From NCBI GenBank assembly GCA_000349905.1, contig KB722743.1, forward strand, positions 897,420-961,419: a DNA stretch of 64,000 nucleotides, in the 5' to 3' direction. Under the pieces are notes generated by a model that worked only from the letters and a program-made list of their open reading frames with translations, ran no database searches and had not been told where the DNA came from. This document shows, in pieces, positions 50,136 to 61,879 of this stretch. A program made the position numbers and the translations under genes. Source of the DNA: Volvariella volvacea V23. Lineage: Eukaryota; Basidiomycota; Agaricomycetes; Agaricales; Pluteaceae. Position 1 is the stretch's first letter, and each line of letters opens with the position of its first letter.

Positions 50136-51440
50136 ATGTCCAAGTTCAACTCTCCTGATGCCTTTGCTGATCCAGAGGACTCTCAACTCGTTGTAAACGC
50201 CAAAAAACTTCGACCTGAACCCTTAACTTACAGTTACACTGAAGTAAGCCGCGCCTATCAATCGCTGCAGCTCAACAGCTAACAGGTCTCTAGCGAGATG
50301 TCATCCTATATAATCTTGGTATTGGAGCCACGGAGAAGGAGCTGCACTGGACATTCGAAGGCGATGATGAATTTGCTGTTCTTCCAACATTTGGTGTAAT
50401 CCCCCAATTCCCAGCCAGCTCAGGTGTACCATTGGACTGGTTGCCAAACTTCAACCCAGTAGGATAACATCCACAAAGCCCCGCGCATATGCATATGTTG
50501 ACTGTGATGGCGATATAGGCCAAACTGTTGCATGGTGAACAATACCTCAGTATCAAGAGACCAATTCCTACAAGTGGGGAGCTTGTGAACGAGGTCAGAT
50601 TGATGGAAGTTTTGGACAAGGGCAAAGCGGCAGCAGTCACGAGCATTGTGGAGACAAAGGACAAACAAACTGGTGAACTGATCTTTGAGAACCAGTCCAC
50701 TGTCTTCATTCGCGGTGCTGGTGGATTTGGTGGAAAACGAACGGGAAAAGGTGGTCACCATTTTCGCAAATGCTCTCCGCGAGATTCTCACTTGTCCTTT
50801 TTGGTAGATCGGGGACCAGCAACTGCGACGAATGCTCCACCTCCACGCAAATCTGACGCAGTACTTGAGGAGAAGACAACTCCAACACAGGCGGCCCTCT
50901 ACAGGTATGGATACAAACAACCCACATTTATAGGTTTCTTCAATACATTTCTGGCTACAGATTGAGTGGTGACTTGAACCCACTTCATGTGCGCACATGA
51001 TGCAACTTCAAATGCAAGTTGTTAACAAGTCTTTGACCTCTTGTAGATCCTTCCCGACTTTGCTGCCATCGGCGGATTTGACCAACCTATCCTCCATGGG
51101 TTGTGTACTATGGGAATCGCGGGGAAGCACGTTTTGAAGACATTTGGACCCTACAAAGACATCAAAGTCCGGTGAGCGAAAGTAAATGATGGAATCCTTT
51201 CTGGTCTTGCTAAGCGTGGGTGCAGATTTGCCGGCGTAGTCTATCCTGGGGAGACTATTGTCACTGAGATGTGGAAGGAAGGTTCAAAAGTAGTCTTCGG
51301 TACGCGACCTTTAGCCTTCTCAAGCTACTAAAGCTCACTCCAGCACCCTTACAGTTGCAAAGGTCAAAGAAAGGAATACAGTGGTCCTGGCATCTGCCGC
51401 GGTGACATTAGATGAGGCTGCCGCAAAAGCCAAGCTTTGA
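50136..51440 (+). CDS. Peroxisomal enoyl-CoA hydratase 2 (MaoC-type hotdog), separate gene
   Basis: It should hydrate trans-2-enoyl-CoA to (3R)-hydroxyacyl-CoA, the step before the dehydrogenase upstream. The start [19 protein letters not shown] leads to [20 protein letters not shown], then [20 protein letters not shown] and [14 protein letters not shown], as in the first hotdog repeat of hydratase 2. [20 protein letters not shown] and [13 protein letters not shown] follow. The second repeat holds the hydratase 2 signature [20 protein letters not shown] with catalytic Asp and His, split by an intron, and [10 protein letters not shown]. It ends AAAKAKL, again a PTS1. A stop codon, an AKL end and 183 bp separate it from the dehydrogenase gene. 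In most fungi these domains form one protein. Confidence 0.88.
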
Positions 51441-53104
51441 GCTGAACCAGCCCTGGTTGGTACAGTCGCATTTTCCCCACACGTCCAAGAAACTTTAGGG
51501 TTGGTACAACAAATCACAATCTGTTCCTCCCTGCAGATCTAGGTGATATTCGTATGTATCCTACGGGGAAATCCCGAGTGTTCTTGTATCAGATTTCTTT
51601 GTGGGCTTCGCCCATACAGCTCCACGGGTCATGAGACTTATGTTTGGCTAACTGGGTAATTCTGCCTACGCAGCATATGATGGATTGGTACGTGGAAGCA
51701 CCTATTTCGGCTGGTGATTTTGTGGAGACAAAGTAATCTGGTGATCGATCGAAGGCAAGCCCGCCACTTCGCACCCTCCCCGATGCCACCTTATCTTTGC
51801 CAAATGCTTGCGCCTGGGCTACAATGTCCTTACCTTGCCAATGGAGGGACAAGTCTAGGCACCACAGTGCTGAACCTCCAACTAAGCTTGCAATAGCTCC
51901 ATGACCCGTGCGATTCTTGGGACAGACAGGATTTGTGCCCGGTGTCCGCCGTCGGGACATTAAGCAGAACCTGCAGGGGCCATCTACTCGCTGCTGTCCT
52001 CACGAGCGTTGTCATTTCTCGTTGTTGGACTTGCACCCCAGAGTCTTGATCCGGCGCTCCCCTGAGGCTACTGTCGGGTGTTCAACTCCACCTGAATTTG
52101 CCACCCATCATCACATTTTATGTGGTGATGTAAACTCTTAGCACCCTCGGTTGCCACGGAGCGCGACATAAACTGAAGGCGTAATGAGGAGAGGAAGGGC
52201 TATCGGCTGTCTCACCTAGACGAGAATATTGGAAATGACATCCGCAGTCCTTGCCTGGCAAGGTGTATTATAATTGTGTGGCACAGCCATTCTACCCATC
52301 TAGCGCTTGAAATGCATCCTTTAAAAATGCTCTCGAATCAATTCTAATCAATCTGATTGGCGAAGGTCCCTCTGTGGGGTCATTCCGAGCATGAACAAAT
52401 TCTCTTGAGGGGCAACCCCTTGGTAGCATACTCCAGGCCTGTCAGCACCTGCCAACCAGGTTAAGAGTCTAAATCCGAATCAGCATCACGAAGCACTCTG
52501 GATCAGAGCTGTGCTAAGTTGATGCGAACGAGTGACGCACTTGTGGTGCACATGCTCGAGTTACTGGAGTGGTCCCGTGGTCAGGTCATTCGTAGAATGG
52601 GACTCGAGAGACACTCCAGCTCGTGATGCACCCAAGGGGTGGTGCCGATATTATCCAGAAAGTTCTGAAATGAAAACCCCAGAATGAGCGCTCTGGGTCA
52701 TCAGATAATTCGCCTTTATCCTACATCCATCAATGCTACAAGTCCTTTTGACCCATAGGGAAGTGGCAGGACTGGAAAAACACAAGCCAACTAGGTACAT
52801 GTCTGGCTTCGCGCTTTCCTATTCTTTTTGTAAACCATTGTCCAACCACAAAGTCCCAACCAGCACACTGCACGGAGGACATTACACCCTTGGAGAAAAT
52901 CACAAACTCGCATGTGAGTCAAACTTACCGGTCCTGCAACAGCGCAGTAGTATGGCTGATCGGAGATAGGACGCCCACGTTGCATTAAATCACCAAGCAG
53001 GCAATGCATTCAAACCAAACCAATAAATAAAAGAAACATAGTACCCCAATGTATTAATAGAAATCAAGCGCCTGCAAAAAATCACTGGCATCCGGGACAT
53101 TTCC
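51441..53104. other. 1.7 kb spacer, no gene recognised
   Basis: It lies between convergent genes. Frames of up to 123 residues (51589-51960 -) are unsupported: no family motif and no fitting splice sites. Probably 3' regions plus non-coding sequence. Confidence 0.4.
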
Positions 53105-55707
53105 TCATTTGCATGAAGCCAGCAAACCGGAAGGGTCGGATCCTGTAAGAAGAAACTCGTCGGCTGCGTGTGCTTCTCTAGGCAGAGTCCATACGTACCA
53201 GGGTAGTACCAAAATGTAACACCAAGAATAGCGTACAAGCCTAAAATAATTTCTCAGGTGTCAGTGAGGGTCATAAGGGTTGTCACTTACACATCAGGAT
53301 CATGCCCTCCAACCAATTGGACTTGCCGTCTTGTACGACATAGTTGACTGTGAGAACTGGATTTTTCATGCATTAATGGAAGAGGTGTTTGCGACGCATG
53401 ACGATCATACCTGATAGAAAGAGAGTAATAGATTCCAAAGGATCAAACAAGAGGGTGAGGGGTTTTCCTAGTATCCACCCTAAGGTAACCATAAACCTAG
53501 TATAAATAGACAAGAATCAGGCTTGAGCATCGGCCGGTACATTGGGATGCTTACGGGATGACGAATAGCGCAATTTGCTATGCAAGTGGTGTGAGAGGGG
53601 GGTTAGAGCTCCAAACATTCTTACGACTCACTATGCTTGAGCCGACGGCAACGCTTAGGCTTAGCATGAGCTTGTTCTTCACTGATACCGCAACTGCCGT
53701 GACGTGCTCTGTAATGGCACAGTCAAGGGTGAGCTAAAAGTCGCATGGGATACAATTATGAGCGCCGTACCTGCAGCGTTTCCGACGATGGGCAACAGAA
53801 TTATGCCTACGAACTCCTTCCCAATCCCACCAGACTCAGTTAAGCCATCAATGGAGTCCACAAGGAATTCTGCAGTCACTGCAACAAGCTTCGTGGACCA
53901 ATCATTTTAGGCCAAAGCTAAAAAGCTTTGGGAAAACCTACCACCGTTACAATGATGAGAAGAATAATTGCGGCGAGGGCCGATGTGGAGGGCGTTTCAA
54001 CTTCCTCTTCCGCGTCCGAAGTTGGCCCTTCCTCGACGAAGGTGTTCTCTTGTTGGTGACGGGAGGTAGATTCAGAACCATTGGAAGGCGCCTGGGTCCC
54101 AGACTCTCCGGCAAGGTCAATAAGAGGGCCAGTGTGTTGAGGATCCTGCTTCTTCCCTGAGGACTTCTTGTTACGACGAGCATACCTAATAGACTGCACA
54201 ATGTCAGGCGGTGAATCGTGGTATAGCTGGGCATGGGAGTAGAGTTGGAAGAACAGGTATGAAGCATAGACTAGGACTCGTAAGCTGCGAAAGGTACTCG
54301 AGGTGAGTAATACCCACTGAAGAGGAGTATGATGGACACCTAAGCAATTGTAAGTGCAGCCGCACAGAAAAAAAGTGGAACACGAACCCCGCGGCTGACA
54401 GACAGGATGTCTCTGGCCTCGGTGGAATCGTCGACATCGACAGTCAGGTGGAAGGCGGCCGGAAGGAGGACCGCAATTACACTGACAGTCAAGAGAGTCG
54501 AATTAAGTTGGACAGCACCTTTTGGGTTGTGTTAAATTATGTGGTGCTCCGGCTTGAAATTAAGCTACTGACTGACGCCAAACCCCTGCTCCGAATACTG
54601 TGTTCCACCAGCAAAGAAGCACATTCCCAACACAAGCACTGTGTAGCGTGGTGAATGATAATAGTGGGCGTAAGGGTTCTGACCTACAGAGGTTACTTAG
54701 GACGGAGCCAATCACTGTTATGCCGCGATCAGCGTTGCGTCATCTAGGCTCTGGGGTTCACTCACAGGAGGACTGGACAATGCGCAATTCGCATTTGATC
54801 AAGGCCACAATCTAGTAAGCATAGGTAATTAACGATACAGGACCCTTGAAGTGACAGATCACTCACAGATACTATAAGCTCGACACTGGGAGCAGAGGAA
54901 AGTGAGGACCATTGTGCGCACAAGCTCTATCAACTTACGCGTTTCCCTGAATGAGACTTTAGAGGAGTACCTTGTGTCGGATGTCTGCACTCACGAGCGT
55001 AGCATTCATTAACCCGGCCAGTGTTTGACCAACACGCATAGAGAGTTCATCTGTTGCAAACGCGAGGAGCTGCGCAAGTTACTCTCTGCAATCAGACAAG
55101 CGCCGTAAGGCGCACCTTTGCGAGCGGAATGATTGCAATGAACGATGCTACCCTTTCCTTGAGCGAGAGACAAGTTCAAGGTGAGGCGGAAACTCACTAG
55201 TAAAAATCAAGGTATCACGATGCTCCGTACTCTTGGGCAGGGCGAAATGGAGCGCCCACTATATCAAAGAGGCGCGCATAAGCTGTATGCCAAGAAAAGG
55301 GTGCGATCACGAACCGAGATAGGTATGAAGACAAGAAGTAAGTTCAAATCTATTTATACTCGTCAGATAAGCTCGGGAGACGGAAGGATGGACACACATG
55401 AGGCGCACACGACCGCCCGAATGCTCTGGCGGAGGGTTGGAGCTGGACCCACTGGCTTGCTGGGAATGAGCATGCTCGCAAGAGTGGCTCTGCGAAACAC
55501 GCTCGCGGTGGAGTGGCGAGATACATCGGTGAGGTTGGTTCTCCTGCGGAGTGAGCTTGGCTGGCGCCGTGCAGAGACGGTCTGTGGAGTAGTCTGATCG
55601 CCAGTCTGGTCCAGCAACGTAGCTTCGGAAAACTGGGAGCCGTTTGCTAGGCACAAAGGTCACATCGACAGAACAAAGGGTGCAGCTCGACAAATACCTT
55701 GAGACAT
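53105..55707 (-). CDS. VCX1: Vacuolar Ca2+/H+ antiporter, CAX family
   Basis: It should exchange protons for cytosolic Ca2+ at the vacuole membrane. The gene is cut into more than ten small exons. The start MSQ at 55707 is joined by an intron to ANGSQFSEATLLDQTG; the basic N-terminal tail ends LRQSIRAVVCAS, then YLNLLLVFIPISWALHFALP, ASFIAIIPLAKLLAFATDEL and GLMNATLGNAVELIVSIVAL. The latter is CAX repeat motif 1, which needs an 8-nt exon at 54939-54946. Next come LVLGMCFFAGG and LLTVSVIAVLLPAAFHL. A hydrophilic acidic loop (54199-53990) precedes the second half: TAEFLVDSIDGLTESGGIG, ILLPIVGNAAEHVTAVAV (motif 2), FMVTLGWILGKPLTLLFDP, and the end GVTFWYYPGSDPSGLLASCK. Both c-motif glutamates (GNAVE, GNAAE) are present. 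Confidence 0.88.
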
Positions 55708-56134
55708 GGGGAGGATGGGATGGGGAACAAAGGCGGGCTGAAATAAATGAGGACGGCTGAGGGATTCGAACCCAGACGCATAGTTGTCGTCAGTTGCAGG
55801 CACAGCTCCAATCCAATGCTATTTTTAGTCGCGATCCATAAATGCGACACGCCGCATTGCAAATGTAGCGTTCAAGACGTGCATGTATTCGTAGAGCAAT
55901 GATAAACTAGATGCAGCGAATGTAAGTACAGTATGCGCAAACCAAATGCAAAGCGACTATAGATAACCATGTAACCAGTCAGTATCCCTTGTAGATGTAC
56001 ATTTTCTGCACCCTTCACAACCCAAACGTCGTAAAAGGCATCCAAGCTTCTGGTTGAGGCCACCCATCGGGCACACCTGCATCAGATGTCGGAGAACGGA
56101 TCTTGTTCCGTTCCTGCTGCTTATCAGTAAGTTT
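55708..56134. other. Spacer with isolated tRNA-like T-arm
   Basis: 427 bp between two minus-strand genes. GGGATTCGAACCC at about 55758 reads as a tRNA T-loop on the minus strand, but no matching acceptor 5' strand, D-arm or anticodon arm was found, so no tRNA is called. Confidence 0.4.
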
Positions 56135-58536
56135 TCAACCTTGATAAGCAAACGAAACAGCGCCATATAAGCCGTCTTCGCGCCCAAGCATCCCACTGCC
56201 ATGAAGGATCTGTCCAACGCCCGTCAGCTCGAATCAACGGTCCTGATGCTCGTACTTACCTCCATCTTGCGCGCATGCCAGCCCGTCCCGCTGCTGACAT
56301 TCCCGTTGGCATCCGAGAGCTTCTCCAGCGCACCACGGATCGGATGACCAGGCTCTAGGTCTCGTCGCAGTGTGCTTTCCGCTCCCTGTGCAACCCACCC
56401 GCTGGCAGTGTCCACGTACCAACCCCGGCCACCCTTGCTCCTGACGATCCTCCACGAGCCTGCACCGCCATTCAAGCTCGCGAGCATGATTGGAGAGAGC
56501 TCGATTACGCGTAGGCGTGTCGCTGGCTGGGCTGGCTGGGCCTGTGCAGGGCTAGACAGGCTGAAGGAGAACGGTGGCGTGCATAGCGGTCGAATCAGGT
56601 GGGTGTGCAGGGCGATGGACGATGATCTAGCGGCCAGCCGGGCGTTGCCCTCGTCTTCGGGCCGGAGGCCGCAGCTAAGCTCCGGCGAAGTACCAATCAA
56701 GGTCAGCACCTCGACATGTGAGCACTTCGTCTTTACAAATTCAGCGATTGCCTTCAACGGTAAATTAGGGATGTACGAAAGACCGAGTGATCGCAGATGT
56801 GGCTGAGGCGGACAGACATCGAGTAATAATTCCCGTGTCAGGACGGCACTGGAAAGATCCAGGTAAACCATCTTTCCGGAAGTGAAGCAGGGGGCTAGAG
56901 TGAGCATGTCACGGAGCTCATCCTCCGTCAAGGGAAGAGGGAACGTCTTGTCGCCAAAAAGGTTCAGCTCCTTCAATTGACAAGTTACCGGGGAGTCCAC
57001 CAGCAGGTCTCGGATGCTCCGCCCAGTCAGGCGCGTGCAACGACTCAAAGCAAGCGAGCGGAGGCGGACAGTCGGCGACTCGCCGAGGGCGTACAAGATG
57101 TCCGGGGTAACTCGTGTCGCAGAGAGGTCGAGGTGAGTAAGCGATGGGAACGCCAAAACGAATGGAGCAAGGATGCGAGGCATAATCGATTTGACGCCAC
57201 GAAGACCAAGGCGTTTCAGTCCGGGGAATGCAAGGGGCTCCTCGTGGACTAGGCGACCAGCTCGAGCGCGGCCATCACTATCTGACCCATCTTCATCATT
57301 GGAGTTGTCGCCAGCGAGCAGCAAATGGGTGTTCACAAACGCCGTCAGCGCATCGACGAACACTCCGCTTATACAACCAGTAAGATCAACGGCCTCGAGC
57401 TCTCTGCATTCCCTCCGCCTTTCACGGTCGTCCTCTTCTGCGTCAGATCCGCGATGACGAGAAGGACGTCCGCGACCGCAAGACAGATCTCCTCGCAAGA
57501 ACAACTCTTTTAGCACGGGCAGCGTGAGAGCACCGTCCATGTACTCTGTTGCTCCGAAGGCGATGAGATTCGGCGTTTCCTGTGCTTCGGATAAGTACCG
57601 CGGTGGCGGCAAGAAATTTTCAACTGCATACCTTGAGAATTGCCTGAACACGGGCTCCGGTGACGAAAGGACTCAGAACACCCTCCTCAACCGATCTTCT
57701 CATTCCGATGGTTCTGAAGTGATTAAAATCGATGTGTTGGACATGTCGGCCAGGACGCGGATCATGAGGCGTAGGAACTAAAGCCGAAAGTCAGAGTGCG
57801 TGGAAAGCGCAAGCCTTACCGACTTACTGTACATGTTTGGCACTCTTCGTTGCATTACGTCCTGGATAGCGTCATTAATGGACCTCAGTAGTTTCCATCG
57901 TGCGGGGCTTTTGCTTTTGGGGCGGATTCGGCGGGGGGATGGTTCGCGTGAAGCAGGGGGTGTGAGGAGTTCAAAGGGGACGGATGAGTCGGGTTCCAGC
58001 TCCAAGCCATCGGGTTCTGCTAGAGCATCAAGGATGCACTGCCTAAGCTTGGCTTCATCGTGCATTTGTCCGCTCGCAGCGGCCGATGCCATTACTGCAC
58101 TGGTGGCAGCCTCAACAGTCTTGGCCATAACCGAGTCAACGGTCTCTTCCTCGTAGTTCCAAGCAATGCGTTCCACCAGCTTCAACCAGTCAGCAGGTTG
58201 ACAGATCTCCAGCCTGAAGACGATTATCAGATAACCACACATCATGAGTTAACTAATGAGCTGATTAAGGGGTGAGAACACTGACTTCATCCACAACCAC
58301 GGCTTTGCTGCCTCGTACCAGGCACGGTTGACATGGCAGAGGTTGGCAAGTGTCTTATAGACAAGCTCCTGCGGCCAGTATGGCTGCGGCAGAGAGGAGG
58401 GAAGAGATGTCGGAATGCCGTAGTCACCGCGCAAGAGAGTGGGATCGAGAGACGGTATTTTGGGTGGCAGTGATGCGGCGTAAACATGTGCACATATTGC
58501 GTACAGCAGCTCTTGGGGGAAGTCTGCGGCGGGCAT
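56135..58536 (-). CDS. F-box/leucine-rich-repeat-like protein
   Basis: The start MPAADFPQELLYAICAHVYA looks like an F-box first helix, followed by LCHVNRAWYEAAKPWLW (F-box-like end). The protein may be a substrate receptor of an SCF ubiquitin ligase. After an intron, LEICQPADWLKLVERIAW and a Ser/Pro/Arg linker lead to the large exon (57651-56253). This holds irregular leucine-rich repeats: LPVLKELFLRG, CRELEAVDLTGCISG, FPGLKRLGLRGVKSI, FPSLTHLDLSATRVT, LRSLALSRCTRLTG and CQLKELNLFGDKTF. A Pro/Ala-rich stretch and GSWRIVRSKGGRGWYVDTAS follow. A last exon adds ILHGSGMLGREDGLY, ending AYQG. The stretch from 57780 to 57650 is the least certain. The partner and substrate are unknown. Confidence 0.75.
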
Positions 58537-61093
58537 TCGAGTTGGTGGTCAGTGGAAATGGGTGAGTCGGCCCAATTGTCGAGGGAGTGCGGAGAAAGAT
58601 GGCTGAATTTATAGGAGAGGCTGAATTGGAAAACGTCACGGATCTGTAGCAAAAATTTGAAATGAAGACAGAACAAGTCGCCTTTCTTGGCAGTCTTACC
58701 GACCTGCACAACTGGGATCCGGGGCGAGTGATCTGTTCTCGGCTCAAAGAACGTGCTAAACCCCATCCCAGGGATACGCGGGACCATCGGTTCAACGGCT
58801 TCCTTCAGACTTATTTCTGACCCTTTCAACGTGCTCACCTCTCGCCGAACCTGCATCAATTCTCCTTTCTGCAAAAAATCCTCCAGCGACGGGTTTCGTG
58901 TTACGTTTGACTCAGAGATCACTCCCTGATCATATCCACACCCAGCACGTGCACATGACATCGGAAACATCGAGTATACTGCATTGGTCCTGCGGTTCAC
59001 CTTGTCCGATGCATCACAACATGCTGATCATCGAGCCTTCAGGTTTTCAATGAATGCCGCTCCAAATACACGTTCTTGCACCAATAATTCTATTGACTCC
59101 TCCCTGACCCATGAGAATTACCGCCTCCAATCAAACTACTACCGCAGGAACTGGACCTTGCAACATTCCTCGCCATCGTTACGTTTATTCGCCAAACTGA
59201 TCTAATCAGGTCCACCCAGCTGACTCCTGATGAGACCTTTCCTTAGAAGCACGTTCGCCACACAACAGAAATATGTCGAAACCTTTAGAATCTTGAAAGG
59301 TTATACTCTATATACACATTGGGGTACCTTGGGTGAGTTCTTCCCGCCGTCAATTTTTCGGATCATGTCAAAGCCACATTCCAGTTTCATTTAACGGCCA
59401 GGAGGGTTTGTCAGATTCGTGGGGTCGCATAGGTCCTTATGCTTCGGGTTCTCTCCTGGCGCCATTTGATCGGCCTGCCGCATGACGCTTAGACCCGTCC
59501 AATATACCAAGGATGGACGGCGGTAAAAACCCCAGTTCCCCGCACGGATATCAGTCTCTGGGATAATCAATCCCAATCTCCTGCCCCACACATCGTCGTC
59601 GATTAAATTTAGGAACTCATGCCCTGCTTCAGCAGCACAGGAGTAAGGGGTCGCACTGCTGCCCAGCATGAGACTTATTCATTCCAGTCACCCACATGAT
59701 CAGCCGCCATATGAGTTCAGCTCTCGTACCTTCTCAGTTGGTACCACCGTCGAAATATTCTGATTTTCTCCTCCCCCGTAATGCCAATACAATTCTTTCA
59801 ATGCCGGGCGAATGTATTGCAGTATACGCCGTCTTGCAAAATTTGGTTCCTGTCACTAGTTGCTGTCCACGACAACGCGAACCTACAACAATAACATGGG
59901 TACCTGACGGGTTCCAACCACCGGCCGAAAATGCTGTGGGGGCCTTGTGTACCGTCGCAGGCTACCCCGATGATTTCGCTTGCGTACGAGTTTTACCGCC
60001 TGATGGGGTGAGGGGGGCGTCAAGCAGGATCCGACAGAGCCCAGAACAGATGGGATACCAGGTACTGGCGACTGGTTCATCTGGTCGTAACAATTCTTCA
60101 ACCCATATGTGGACAATCGATTCTCCGGAATCAGTCTACGATCAGTCGCAGGTGCCGGTTTAGCTCGTCTTGCGCACGCAGGCAGCTCCTGTCACATGAA
60201 TTCGTGCACCTTCCAATTGTTACCATGGTTAACAGCGAGTCAGGCATTGCACCCTCACCATGCAAGTATTTATTTTTGTCTGCAAGGTCTATTCGTGTCC
60301 CGGAATGTGTTGGAATAATTTGTAACGACTTCTTACTGCATTTTTGGTCAGAATTCGTGGTCCCTTTGACCGTAGTGAATGACCTCCAGACCGCTTACAC
60401 CCACACTGGTACGTCTAGACCATCCAACCTCCAATAAGCATCTGCATTTCGTCTCATGGTCATTGTTGACCAGCTTGTCAGGTTAGCTTGCACTTTTGGC
60501 CCCGTCATTCGTAGCTATGTTATATGAAATTCGTCCAAGAACAGATTGAGACTAATGCTCAAAGCAAAGACACGAACCCAAGGAGTAGCACCGAGACGTG
60601 CATGTAACTAGATCGCGAGTTTAGTGCGGTAATGAACCCCTGGTCTTCATGTCCGTGAAGTTATTGGCTACACCCTAACGATGACAGACTTGACATGTCT
60701 ATCAACCCTTGCTTGGGGAGTAGATAATTCTCACTAAGGTTGTCCATGAGGCCAGTCGAGGGTTGATTGGCCCACGGCATGCCGTCTTCGACCACGCCGC
60801 TATTCTTGATGCAAACGATGCTCAATACAGCATTCACCAATCCATGCCGTTAGTGCCAAAAACATCCCTGACCAGTATGACGCTAGAGCTCTATAACAGC
60901 AATCGGGTAATGATATCGCGCAATCACCTTTTTCCATTGCAAATCAAGGAACTAGTAATAGCAAGACTTTAGGGGAATAAAGATTATAGGGGTAAAACTG
61001 GCCTCTAGGATTCACGTACGCCGTTGAAAACCTGAAAGACATGCTTGGAGTGAGCGTTGCCCCGTTACAATGGCTTCATAAACCAACGAACGG
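58537..61093. other. 2.6 kb spacer, possible small genes but none supported
   Basis: Three frames were considered. On the minus strand, 58961 down to about 58700 encodes MFPMSCARAGCGYDQGV... ending at a possible donor after RIPVVQ; it could be a short unknown gene or an upstream exon. Another minus frame (59669-59391, 92 residues) contains GHEFLNLIDDDVWGRRLGL. A plus frame (59696-60163, 155 residues) is Pro/Ser-rich. None matches a known family and none has clear splice continuation. The rest holds no recognised feature. Confidence 0.35.
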
Positions 61094-61701
61094 TTACTGT
61101 CTGACGTAGTAATCATATTGTGTCCACATCCAAATGAGTGAAGTGGCTGCATAAAATCATGAGGTCGCACCACAATGGTGAAATGACACAACTTACAGGC
61201 AACGATGACAGGGCTGATTACTGGTCCAGTGATCTTCGCAGAGCGGAAGACAAGCAATTCCGAAGCAAAGTGTCCAAACGCGAAGACGTAGCTCAGGAGA
61301 GCCATGTCATATAAACTGAGTCCGTTTGGGGTAAGACGACTACGTGAGCTTGTTGACATATGCGGACGCACGTTTTGTCATGTATATTGTAAGCGGCATA
61401 ACCGCGAATTACAGCAGCAGTGAGTGTCCAAATAGCGAATGTTCGGGCTTGTAATGGTGTTACTACGCAAAGTAAATGAGTAATCGTGCGGGCCAAGTTC
61501 ATTTTTATGCCTACCAACGACGCCGGGTCCGCTATAGATACGTTGGGTGAGTCTTGTAGTAGCAAAGTTTTGGCACGAGTTAAAGACAGCCATCGCTGCA
61601 ACAAGCAACTGCCATTTAGGTAGCAACCCCGGACTTTGGGGTAGTACTGGTCTCCAAGGTATTAGCGACGTCAGGGAGTAGCTTACGCGCCTTACAGTCA
61701 A
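61094..61701 (-). CDS. ERG28: Erg28-like sterol biosynthesis scaffold
   Basis: Erg28 is a small ER membrane protein that tethers the C-4 demethylation enzymes of ergosterol synthesis. The exons read SPGLLPKWQLLVAAMAVFNS, RLTQRIYSGPG, then after an intron VTPLQARTFAIWTLTAAVIR followed by GYAAYNIHDKT; after another, LYDMALLSYVFAFGHFASEL and VFRSAKITGPVISPVIVA; and after a 50-nt intron, STSLIWMWTQYDYYVRQ. QARTFAIWT and FGHFASE are the family landmarks and four hydrophobic stretches are present. No in-frame ATG precedes WRPVLPQSPG in this exon, so the start probably sits in a spliced upstream exon between 61701 and 61865 or at the internal Met of MAVFNS. Divergent from the gene at 61880. Confidence 0.82.
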
Positions 61702-61879
61702 TTAACCATTGAACCATGATGAGTAGTATGGAAGACGAAAAAGAGCGCCGGCAGGTGTGAGGAGCGAGCAGAAATATAAACTTACGTAAATAAAATCTGT
61801 CACTCCAACTTTGGCGGTTTGATTTTTGTAGTTAGCAGCGCATCTGGACGCTTGGCCTTCATGCCACGGTGTTGGCACC

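Noticed and set aside
55745..55830. tRNA gene on the minus strand
   Set aside because: A T-loop-like GGGTTCGAATCCC is present, but the T-stem pairs poorly beyond three bases and no complementary acceptor strand, D-arm or anticodon arm was found within intron-allowing range.
58287..59000. 237-residue minus-strand frame as a full gene
   Set aside because: Its second half overlaps the first exon of the F-box gene in another frame and is low quality; only the first part might be real, so no CDS was called.
59696..60163. 155-residue plus-strand frame
   Set aside because: Pro/Ser-rich, no family similarity, no fitting introns or promoter elements.
61378..61701. TTG start for Erg28
   Set aside because: Non-ATG initiation is unlikely in a fungal nuclear gene; a spliced upstream start exon explains the frame better.
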